A model generated the notes under the pieces. The model was given only the letters and a program-made list of their open reading frames with translations, ran no database searches and was not told the origin of the DNA. Of a stretch of DNA of 64,000 nucleotides, positions 18,532-26,055 are shown piece after piece (within the stretch, counting starts at the first letter, position 1; each line of letters starts with the position of its first letter). The stretch comes from Pseudorhodoferax soli (GTDB lineage: Bacteria > Pseudomonadota > Gammaproteobacteria > Burkholderiales > Burkholderiaceae_C). Where the stretch lies: assembly GCF_003337555.1 (NCBI RefSeq), contig NZ_QPJK01000013.1:1-64000 (forward strand), in the 5' to 3' direction. Both the position numbers and the translations under genes were made by a program.

Positions 18532-18547
18532 CTGTATTTACATACAG
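18532..18547 (+). promoter_or_regulatory. LexA (SOS) box upstream of the decayed imuA
   Basis: CTGTATTTACATACAG is a perfect match to the classic CTGT-N8-ACAG LexA operator. It lies 12 bases before the ATG of the imuA relic (18560) with CTGGAG as ribosome site between. The gene it once controlled is broken, but the operator is intact. Confidence 0.85.
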
Positions 18548-19229
18548 TCATTCTGGAGCATGGCCGCCGTCCTTACTTTCGCCGCGCCCCACGCCGCCAA
18601 CGATGGCTGCGGGGTGCTGCGGCTCGCGCCGCACGTGGCTGAAGCAGTCTGGCGTGGCGACGTACTGGGCCACCAGGTAATCGAAGCCGTGCCGTCTGGA
18701 TGGCCCGCACTGGACGTAGCGCTGCCCGGTGGCGGGTGGCCGCGTCGTTCCGTCACCGAGGTTCTCGCAGCTCCGCCATCCGTCAGCGAATAGCGGCTTC
18801 TGACACCGGCGCTCAGCCAGGTGGTTCAAGCTGGCGGTCAGATAGTGGTCATCGGTCCGCCCAGGCACCCACACCTTCCAGGCCTGCAGCATATGGGACT
18901 GGACGAGCGACAGTTCATCTGGCTTCAGGCCGATGCGCCGGCGCAGCGGCTGTAGACCACAGAGCAGCTCATCAAGTCGAACGCAGCAGGGGCGGTCATC
19001 GCCTGGCTGCCCAAGGTCCGGCCTGATCAGCTGCGTAGGCTCCAGGTTTGCGCGCTCGCGTGTGAAGGGCCCGTGTTCCTTTGCCGTCCTGATGCCGCGC
19101 GCCATGAAGCTTCCGCAGCACCGCTTCGGTTGCATGCTGAATCCGGCGAAGACTGGGATCTTTCCGTCCGCATCCTCAAGCGACGTGGCCCACCGCAGGA
19201 GCAGCCGCTGGTGTGCCGTCCATCCCTAG

Positions 19230-20392
19230 GGACTCTCTGCGCAATGCGCTTTGAGATGTGCTGATGCCGGGCGGCCAAACAGATTCGCGGCAACCTCTCG
19301 TGCGCAGGCCATCGCAGCGCTGTCTAAGGCCGGCTTTCCAGCCCTTTGGTCGTGTGCAGGCGCACTCATGCCTGCGCTCCCATCAAACGCCCTCGCACCA
19401 TCCACAAGTTCGACAGCGCGAACAGGGTGTGCAACTGCGCGGTGTTCTTGGCCAGGCCGCGGTAGCGCACCTTGATGTGGCCGAACTGGCGCTTGATCAC
19501 ACGAAACGGGTGCTCGACCTTGGCCCGGATGCTGGCCTTGAGCCGTTCGAGTTGGTCGGTCAGGTTGTCGACCAGGCGGGCCTTGTCCAGCAGCTTGCGC
19601 TTGCCTGGGCGCATGGCGATGTTCCAGCGCACGGCGACCTTCGCATCGGGGCGCTTGCCAGCGCCCTGGTAGCCGGCATCACCCCAGGCTTCGCTTTCCT
19701 GGCCGTGCAGCAGCGTGTTGGCCTCGATCACGTCGTTGACGCTGCCGGCCGTGCCGCGCACCGTGTGCACCAGGCCCGAGTCCGCATCCACGCCGATGTG
19801 GGCCTTCATGCCGAAGTACCACTGGTTGCCCTTCTTGCTCTGCTTCATCTGCAGGTCGCGTTCGCCCGAGGCGTTCTTGGTCGAACTGGGCGCGGCGATC
19901 AGCGTGGCATCCACCACCGTGCCGGCGCGCAGCATCAAGCCCTTGGCGCCCAGCAGTTCGTTGACCAGCGCCAGAATCTGCGGGGCCAGCTTGTGCTCCT
20001 CCAGCAAACGGCGGAACCGCAGGATCGTGGTCTCGTCGGGCATCGGCGTGTCCCAGTTCAGGCCCGCGAATTCGCGGAACAGCGGTACGTCGTGAAGCGA
20101 CTCTTCCATCGCCGGATCGCTCAGCGTGAACCACTGTTGCATGAAATGGATGCGCAGCATCGTCTCCACAGCAAACGGCGGGCGACCGCGTTTGCCCTCT
20201 GGGGCGTACGGCGTGATCAAGGCCACCAAGGCTGTCCACGGCACCACGCGTTCCATCTCTGCCAGGAACTCGCGTTTGCGCGTGCGTTTGGTCGTCAAGT
20301 TCAGGCCCAGGTCGGCTTGCTTCATGGCTTAGATTCTCTGCGCCTGGTCACCGCTGATCAGCACATCGCGGCGCGATTTACGCAGACCTTCC
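19230..20392 (-). mobile_element. IS5-family insertion sequence inside the imuA relic
   Basis: The ends are imperfect inverted repeats: GGACTCTCTGCGCAATGCGC on the left and, read on the other strand, GGAAGGTCTGCGTAAATCGC on the right. They are flanked on both sides by CTAG (19226-19229 and 20393-20396), a 4-base target duplication typical of the IS5 family. Removing the element and one CTAG rejoins the two halves of the imuA relic, apart from a one-base frame difference. The single gene inside is a full-length transposase, so the element may be active. Confidence 0.85.
19366..20325 (-). CDS. IS5-family transposase
   Basis: A 319-residue DDE transposase. It has the IS5-family N-terminal pattern GKRGRPPFAVETMLRIHFMQ (residues 44-63), a DDE core with VVDATLIAAPSST (first Asp), and DADSGLVHTVRGT with WGDAGYQGA (second Asp region). 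The C-terminal R-x-x-V-E-H-P-F-R-V-I-K-R-Q-F-G carries the final Glu. Length is normal. The ATG at 20325 is 67 bases inside the right end. No frameshift or stop is seen, so it is likely functional. Confidence 0.93.
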   Translation of the reverse strand: MKQADLGLNLTTKRTRKREFLAEMERVVPWTALVALITPYAPEGKRGRPPFAVETMLRIHFMQQWFTLSDPAMEESLHDVPLFREFAGLNWDTPMPDETTILRFRRLLEEHKLAPQILALVNELLGAKGLMLRAGTVVDATLIAAPSSTKNASGERDLQMKQSKKGNQWYFGMKAHIGVDADSGLVHTVRGTAGSVNDVIEANTLLHGQESEAWGDAGYQGAGKRPDAKVAVRWNIAMRPGKRKLLDKARLVDNLTDQLERLKASIRAKVEHPFRVIKRQFGHIKVRYRGLAKNTAQLHTLFALSNLWMVRGRLMGAQA

Positions 20393-20464
20393 CTAGGGGG
20401 CTCGCCTCCGTGCTGACGCCCCGCATGCAGCGTTCGACATCTTCTGATCAGCGCGAGGCACCCC

Positions 20465-20945
20465 ATGTTGTGGGCAGCCCTGTTATTGCAGTCGCCCCCC
20501 CAGCACGCCGCCCTCGGATGAGCAACTGCGCATTCTTTCAACATGGGCGCTGCAGTTCTCGCTGCGCGTGGCCATCGTTGATGACGCCGTTGTACTGGAG
20601 GTGGAAGGAAGTGTGCGGCTGTACGGTGGCCGTCGCGCGCTGCGCGACCGCGTCGTCGCGCAGGCTACCTAGCTCGATGTAGCGCAGGTCGCTTGGGCGC
20701 CCAAGCGCCTGAAACAGCGAAGGGAACAGTGTTCGTTTCGCTCGAAGACGAAGCCGGAGACGTGCAGGTCATCATTTGGCCGACGCTCAAGGAGAGACAG
20801 CGCACCGAGATGCTGCGCTCCAAGCTGCTTGCAGTCTACGGGCGCTGGCAGCGCGAAAGCGGCGTTGCCAATCTGATCGAGCAGGAATTGGAAGATCTCT
20901 CTCCCATGCTTGGCGGGCTTTCGACCACTTCGCGCAACTTTCACT
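20465..20945 (+). pseudogene. imuB/dnaE2 relic: imuB start joined to the dnaE2 3' end
   Basis: From the ATG at 20465 the sequence reads MLWAALLLQ, then after a frameshift DEQLRILSTWALQFSLRVAI and VEGSVRLYGGRRALRDRVV, the ImuB N-terminus seen intact at 42145. At about 20697 it jumps to APETAKGTVFVSLEDEAGDV and IIWPTLKERQRTEMLRSKLL, the last 85 residues of DnaE2 (compare 46375-46616). About 4.3 kb of imuB and dnaE2 were thus deleted. The dnaE2 remnant has lost its stop and runs open and in frame into the downstream gajA-like gene. Confidence 0.87.
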
Positions 20946-21115
20946 GGCTGCCGGAGGCGCCTCAGGGGTCGGCAAGGTTGCACGTGCTCAGGAGCATCGA
21001 TGGGTTAAGCATGTTCCCGCTGCGCGTCGATAAACTGCCGCCGGGATGGGTGCCATCCCATCGCCGGCCGCCGCGTGGCAGTTGCCGGACGGTAAAGATG
21101 ACTACAGGGGGCAGG

Positions 21116-23053
21116 ATGAAACTCACGCGGTTGCGGATGTGCAACTTTCAGTCGTTTGGGCCGCAGCCCACTGTCATTGGTTTGGAGGCTACAACGTACC
21201 TTCTTGGACCCAATGGCTCTGGGAAAACCGCCGTTCTGCAGGCGTTGGCCCGGCTGTTCGGCTTTGATCCTACGCTTCGCAGGATCCGGCGCACTGACTT
21301 CCACATCCCGCCGAAAGCACTTGCTTCCGGCGAGACCGTTCCCCAGTCGCTGTGGTTGGAAGCACAATTCGAGTTCCCAGAGCTCAGGCTGGCCGTGGGC
21401 AAGCACGCCACCATCCCTGGGCACTTCGCGCACATGCAGCTAGCGTCGCCCGACGGCATCCCGCGCGTACGCTTTCGGCTGATGGCCCGGCTCGATGAGG
21501 ACGGAGACATCGAGGAAACGATGCACTACGTCGTTCAGGCCGACGCTGCCGACGAGCCTGTCAAGACGGCTATCGTGTCCAAGCACGCCCGCAATGCCAT
21601 CCAGGTGCACTACCTCCCAGCGAGGCGGGATCCCAAGGACCATGTTTCCTTCGCCGCTAGTTCGCTTCTGGGCCGCGTGCTGCGTGCCGCCAATTGGCGG
21701 CAGGAACAGGCCGACATCAGTGGGCTCACTCAGCAGATCGGCGAAGCCCTGGCAGGAAATTCTGCGGTCGAAGGGCTTGGCCAGCAGTTGGCAGCGCATT
21801 GGGCCGCCCTGCACAAGGGCGCCTACTATGCCAACCCTTCGGTCTCGTTCGCGCGCGACGAGATCGACAACCTTCTGAGGCATCTGACGGTTGGGTTCAC
21901 CCCCGGGCATGACGACGAGACCGTCGACTTCTCTCGCCTGAGCGACGGTCAGCAGTCTCTCCTTTACATCTCGTTGGTGCTGGCGGTTCAGGCCATCGGA
22001 CGTCAAGCGCTCGCCGGGGAGTCGGACGCCTTCGACATTGACAAGCTGAGGCCTGCCGTGTTCACGCTCGTTGCGACGGAAGAGCCGGAGAATAGTCTCT
22101 CGCCGCACTATCTAGGCCGAGTCATCAAGGCCCTTACTGGCTTCTCCGGGCATCACGATGCACAGGCGGTAGTTGCTACGCATGCCCCGTCCCTGTTGCG
22201 TCGGGTGCCGCCGGAGAACATTCGCTACCTGAGGCTCGATGCGAACCGGCACACGGCGGTCAGCTTGATCGTCCTGCCAAACGCTGCCGACGAGGCGCAC
22301 AAGTTCGTGCGCGAAGCGGTGCAGTCGTTTCCAGAGCTGTACTTTTCACGGCTGGTCGTACTGGGAGAGGGCGACAGTGAGGAGATCGTGCTCCCACGGC
22401 TGATGCAAGCAAAGGGCCTGGTGGAGGACGATGCGTCGATCGTCGTTGCACCGCTGGGTGGCCGACATGTCAACCACTTCTGGCGGCTGCTTAATGGCTT
22501 AGGCATTCCGCATGTCACGCTGCTCGACCTGGACTTGGGCCGCTACCAAGGGGGCTGGGGAAGGGTGCGCTACGCTGCCAGGCAGTTGCTCGAACTGGGC
22601 GTGCCCATACAGGGCCTCAACCGGGAGTACATCGACGCGTTACCGGCGTGGAATGGTGACGATGACGTTCTGAAGTCGCAGCGGGGGAAGGATGTGCTTG
22701 CCTGGCTGGAGACTTGGCAGGTGTTCTTCTCTTCACCTCTAGACCTTGATTTCGCAATGCTGCGTCGGTACAGCGAGGCATACGGTGTCACCGAAGACGA
22801 ACTCGGTGCACCTGAACCCTCGACGCTGATCGCTGTGCTCGGCAAGAAGCGACATGGGGTGGAGCAGTACAACACGCAGCACCAGAGCTACTTCTCGGCG
22901 TACCACAAGCGGTTCAAGCTTGGTAGCAAGCCCGCAGAGCACCTTGCCGCGCTGGCCGATCTCGACGACGAAGAACTGCTCACTCCGATGCCGCGACGCA
23001 TCGGTCGCTTGATCGAGGCGGTCAAGGTCCGGCTGGCAGGGCTGCCAGAGTGA
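21116..23053 (+). CDS. gajA: Gabija-like GajA: OLD-family ATPase/TOPRIM endonuclease
   Basis: A 645-residue protein. The N-terminal ABC-type ATPase starts MKLTRLRMCNFQSFG with Walker A GPNGSGKT at about residues 33-40. Later ATPase motifs are LSDGQQSLLYISLVL (signature) and VATEEPENSLSPHYLGRV (Walker B). The C-terminal TOPRIM domain has VVLGEGDSEEIVLPRL (catalytic Glu) and THVTLLDLDLGR-like DxD. In Gabija, GajA is a sequence-specific DNA nicking enzyme that forms a complex with GajB and blocks phage. The frame is open 141 codons further upstream through a dnaE2 relic; I start at the ATG at 21116, which has AGGGGGCAGG just before it. It overlaps gajB by four bases. Confidence 0.85.
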   Translation: MKLTRLRMCNFQSFGPQPTVIGLEATTYLLGPNGSGKTAVLQALARLFGFDPTLRRIRRTDFHIPPKALASGETVPQSLWLEAQFEFPELRLAVGKHATIPGHFAHMQLASPDGIPRVRFRLMARLDEDGDIEETMHYVVQADAADEPVKTAIVSKHARNAIQVHYLPARRDPKDHVSFAASSLLGRVLRAANWRQEQADISGLTQQIGEALAGNSAVEGLGQQLAAHWAALHKGAYYANPSVSFARDEIDNLLRHLTVGFTPGHDDETVDFSRLSDGQQSLLYISLVLAVQAIGRQALAGESDAFDIDKLRPAVFTLVATEEPENSLSPHYLGRVIKALTGFSGHHDAQAVVATHAPSLLRRVPPENIRYLRLDANRHTAVSLIVLPNAADEAHKFVREAVQSFPELYFSRLVVLGEGDSEEIVLPRLMQAKGLVEDDASIVVAPLGGRHVNHFWRLLNGLGIPHVTLLDLDLGRYQGGWGRVRYAARQLLELGVPIQGLNREYIDALPAWNGDDDVLKSQRGKDVLAWLETWQVFFSSPLDLDFAMLRRYSEAYGVTEDELGAPEPSTLIAVLGKKRHGVEQYNTQHQSYFSAYHKRFKLGSKPAEHLAALADLDDEELLTPMPRRIGRLIEAVKVRLAGLPE

Positions 23054-24699
23054 TCGGGGTGGCGGCTTGGATGCCTTCCGGTGGCTTGACGCTGGAGCCC
23101 AACGCCCTGCGCGCGGTGAAGGAGACGGATAGGTGCCTGGCGTTGACCGCAGGCCCTGGTGCAGGCAAGACGGAGATGCTCGCACAGCGCGCGGATTTCC
23201 TGCTGCGGACCGGAGCCTGCCGCTACCCGCAGCGCATCCTGGCGATATCGTTTAAGGTCGACGCGAGCCGCAACCTCAAGGAGCGCGCACGCGAGCGGTG
23301 TGGCCCGGATCTTGTGGGGCGCTTGGACAGCCACACCTTTCATGCGTTCGCCAAGCGCGTGATCGACCGCTTCAGGACTGTATTGACCGGCACGGACGCC
23401 TTGGATGCGGACTACAGGATCGGAACGCCCCGGATTGCGCGCCGTCAGATCCTCTACGAGGACTTGGTGCCACTCGCTGTCCAGATCCTGACCAATTGCG
23501 TGGTTGCCCGGAACGCGATCCGGCAGACCTACGACCATGTGTTCCTAGATGAGTTCCAGGACTGCACGGGTCAGCAGTATCAGCTTGTCCGCCTGGCATT
23601 CCGCGGGACGGGCGCGCAACTCACGGCAGTGGGCGACACGAAGCAGCGGATCATGGGATGGGCCGGCGCGCTGGAAGGGGTCTTCAAGACCTTCGCCCAG
23701 GATTTCGACGCTGGTCACCTGCACCTGTATCAGAACTTCCGCTCTTTGCCGCGCCTGCGCCGGATGCAGAACGCCATGGTGAAGGTCATGGATCCTCAGG
23801 CGGCAGTGTCCGATGCCACCCTGATCGGCAATAGTGGCGAAGTGACGGTGGCGCCCTACGCAGACAGCCAAAGGGAAGCGGAGGGCCTGGCGGAGAAAAT
23901 CCGCGTGTGGACCGATGAGGAAGGCGTTGCAGCCTCCGAGATCGCGGTTTTGATCAGCAAGCAGCCCGAGCTGTACGCGGATCGCCTTATGGCCGAGCTG
24001 GCCAGGCGCGGCATCGCGTTTCGCAACGAGCAAGTCCTGCAGGACCTGTGTGCCGAACCGGCGTCGCGCCTAGTCGTGGACTATCTCGCGGTCGTGATGG
24101 GAAACCGGGAGCCCGACGCTTATAGTCGCCTGATGGGCGTTCTGCTGTCCACCGGGCATGAGGAGGGTGCAGCTTACGCAGTACATGCCCGTTGGCACCG
24201 GTTCATTGATGAGGCGCGGGAGAGAGCGCGGAGATCCCGGCTGAATGCGGCGGCGATGCGCGAGACGGCAGTCGCCTTTTTGACGCTGATGGGCCGCGAT
24301 GCCTTGGCGGCGCTTTCGGCCGACTACGAGCAGGGCGCGAGGCTTGAGGAGGTGATTGCACTGACCTTCGACCGGATCGACGAACTCATTAGGCTTGGCA
24401 ACGATCCATTGCAGGCGGTGTCGCGGTTCTCGGAGGACAGTGCTGTGCGGATCATGACCATTCACAAGAGCAAGGGCTTGGAGTTCGACACCGTCGTCAT
24501 GCTCGGGGTTGAAGCCCAGACTTATTGGAGCAACGTAGCCTCTGAACGATCTGCGTACTTCGTGGGGATCTCGCGAGCAAAGCGCCGGCTTCTTCTGACA
24601 GTTTCAGGGCGCAGGCATCGCCCTGCAGGCGCGAACCGTTGGGATGAAGCCCGCACGCCCCACGCGGAGTTCCTCGACTACGCCAAAGCGGCTCTCTAG
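23050..24699 (+). CDS. gajB: Gabija-like GajB: UvrD/Rep-family helicase
   Basis: A 549-residue superfamily-1 helicase. Motif I is LTAGPGAGKTEMLAQRA (about residues 33-49), motif II VFLDEFQDCTGQQYQ, motif III TAVGDTKQRIMGWAGA, motif IV region LYQNFRSLPRL, motif V IMTIHKSKGLEFDTVVM, motif VI YFVGISRAKRRL. All key residues are present. In Gabija systems GajB works with GajA and senses DNA ends or ssDNA and consumes nucleotides. It is translated from a GTG that overlaps the gajA stop and is followed after three bases by a third gene. It is slightly longer than the 494-residue model GajB, within family variation. Confidence 0.85.
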   Translation: MIGVAAWMPSGGLTLEPNALRAVKETDRCLALTAGPGAGKTEMLAQRADFLLRTGACRYPQRILAISFKVDASRNLKERARERCGPDLVGRLDSHTFHAFAKRVIDRFRTVLTGTDALDADYRIGTPRIARRQILYEDLVPLAVQILTNCVVARNAIRQTYDHVFLDEFQDCTGQQYQLVRLAFRGTGAQLTAVGDTKQRIMGWAGALEGVFKTFAQDFDAGHLHLYQNFRSLPRLRRMQNAMVKVMDPQAAVSDATLIGNSGEVTVAPYADSQREAEGLAEKIRVWTDEEGVAASEIAVLISKQPELYADRLMAELARRGIAFRNEQVLQDLCAEPASRLVVDYLAVVMGNREPDAYSRLMGVLLSTGHEEGAAYAVHARWHRFIDEARERARRSRLNAAAMRETAVAFLTLMGRDALAALSADYEQGARLEEVIALTFDRIDELIRLGNDPLQAVSRFSEDSAVRIMTIHKSKGLEFDTVVMLGVEAQTYWSNVASERSAYFVGISRAKRRLLLTVSGRRHRPAGANRWDEARTPHAEFLDYAKAAL

Positions 24700-24702
24700 A
24701 CC

Positions 24703-25842
24703 ATGCCGCCAAAGCCATCTCCTCCTTTCGAGCCATACGAAGACTATCCGCTGCCCGAGCCTGGCTTCGCGATGGATGGTGCCCGACTGACGGCGTTCTA
24801 CCTCAGCAAGGACCGAGTGCTGGGCCTATTTGGATCACAACCTCTTCCAGCGAACGTTCAAGCCACTCTTCAAGGTCAGGACGTCGCAATGTCCGCAGCA
24901 ATCCTCTCCAATGCGGTAGGCCGCTACCTTATGGCCGCGATCTCGGACGGGCACGTCAAGACATTGCCCCAGCTCGCATTCACAGGCGAGCTCCGCGAGG
25001 GAGCTCCCTTCATCTACTACGGGCATGTCTACGGAAAGGGCTTCGGTGTAGCGAACAAGACCCCCGCGCTATCCCTTTCCGAGAAGCTCGATGCTCCGCT
25101 CGAAGGCAAGAGGCTTCTCGTGGAGTTCTCGAAGGGCGGGCTGGCGAATAGCACCGCGTACGTGCGCCTGTCAGGTTCAACGCGTCTTTTCGTGTTCGGC
25201 TACATCACAGGCATCGACCAGGACGTGCTGCGCGCAGTTCCGTACGTCATTGGGGATCTCGTCACGACGGGGACTGGGCTGGAACTTCCGTTCTTGAGTT
25301 CTCTGGAACTTCGCCCCGAGGACGTCGACCAGTTTGCCAGCATGGACAACCAGTGGATTCCGTCCGAGTCGGAGTTCAAGCGCATGGCGGGCATTCCCGA
25401 GTCTGCGGTGAAAGGCCTGATCTGCAAGTTGCTGGGCGAGCACTCGGTGCCGAAGGATTGGGGCGGGGAGGAAAGCGACGTGATGTCTGCGAACCTGATG
25501 CTCGATGGTCGCCGTCATACTGCAGCGTTTCTGCTCAAAGGACCTTCTCGGTTCCATCCGATGAAGCCGACCGACCTAGGGAAGAACGGCGACCAGCTTT
25601 ACCGGCTGTTCAACATCCCTGCGCACGTCTACGTGGTTCAGCATTGCCACCAGATCGGCGCGCCTGTTCGCAAGCAAACTGAGGCGTTCGCACTGCAGCG
25701 CAGCTTCCAGTCGCCTTGCAGGATGATGTTCATGGACGGTCTTACAACGGCACGCCTGCTCCGGGCAAACGGCGAATGGCCAGGGGAGGTGGAGGTCGCC
25801 AGACGAGCGACGCCTCGCAGGCGTTCTCTCCGCGGTAGCTAA
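24703..25842 (+). CDS. Unknown third gene of the Gabija-like operon
   Basis: A 379-residue soluble protein, beginning three bases after gajB, so almost certainly co-transcribed. Residues 25-200 show no motif I recognise. The C-terminal third, about 245-350, looks conserved and catalytic-like: PKDWGGEESDVMSANLML, then HTAAFLLKGPSRFHPM, LGKNGDQLYRLFNIP, VYVVQHCHQIG and MMFMDGLTTARLL. The acidic-then-Lys spacing (E-S-D ... F-L-L-K-G) is reminiscent of PD-(D/E)xK nucleases, but this is only a hint. Classic Gabija has just two genes, so this could be an extra effector, regulator or protector. No signal peptide or membrane segment. Confidence 0.75.
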   Translation: MPPKPSPPFEPYEDYPLPEPGFAMDGARLTAFYLSKDRVLGLFGSQPLPANVQATLQGQDVAMSAAILSNAVGRYLMAAISDGHVKTLPQLAFTGELREGAPFIYYGHVYGKGFGVANKTPALSLSEKLDAPLEGKRLLVEFSKGGLANSTAYVRLSGSTRLFVFGYITGIDQDVLRAVPYVIGDLVTTGTGLELPFLSSLELRPEDVDQFASMDNQWIPSESEFKRMAGIPESAVKGLICKLLGEHSVPKDWGGEESDVMSANLMLDGRRHTAAFLLKGPSRFHPMKPTDLGKNGDQLYRLFNIPAHVYVVQHCHQIGAPVRKQTEAFALQRSFQSPCRMMFMDGLTTARLLRANGEWPGEVEVARRATPRRRSLRGS

Positions 25843-25845
25843 GCG

Positions 25846-25880
25846 AGCCTCGGGCGAGCCGGGAGGGCTCGCCCGAGGCT
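25846..25880 (+). terminator. Terminator-like hairpin after the Gabija-like operon
   Basis: Two perfect 15-base arms, AGCCTCGGGCGAGCC and GGCTCGCCCGAGGCT, are separated by GGGAG, starting three bases after the stop of the third gene. No T run follows, so it could act as a Rho-independent-like stem, a stabilising 3' stem, or a bidirectional barrier toward traC, whose stop is 176 bases further. Confidence 0.7.
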
Positions 25881-26055
25881 GCCCGCAGGTAGCCAGCTCG
25901 CGGGCAGACTATTGGCATCGCTGTCGATCTGCAAGTACTCGGTCCGAATGAACATTGAGTGCGTGAGGCGGTCGTGATGCTCATGCCTTCATGCCTGGAC
26001 GGATCCCGGATCTGTGGAAGACAGCATGCCGACGCATGCGCCGCGACTGATCCTC

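Larger units (their letters stand above)
18560..20464 (+). pseudogene. imuA: imuA relic, broken by stops and an IS5-family insertion
   Basis: Translation from 18560 gives MAAVLTFAAPHAANDG..LPGGGWPRRSVTEVL, which parallels the intact imuA at 41400 residue by residue. In-frame stops occur at about 18791 and 18953. The frame resumes as LIKSNAAGAVIAWLPKV and VFLCRPDAARHEASAAPLRL, until an IS5-family element interrupts it at 19230. The 3' end continues after the element (LASVLTPRMQ at about 20400). ImuA normally works with ImuB and DnaE2 in SOS mutagenesis. This copy cannot make a functional protein. Confidence 0.88.
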
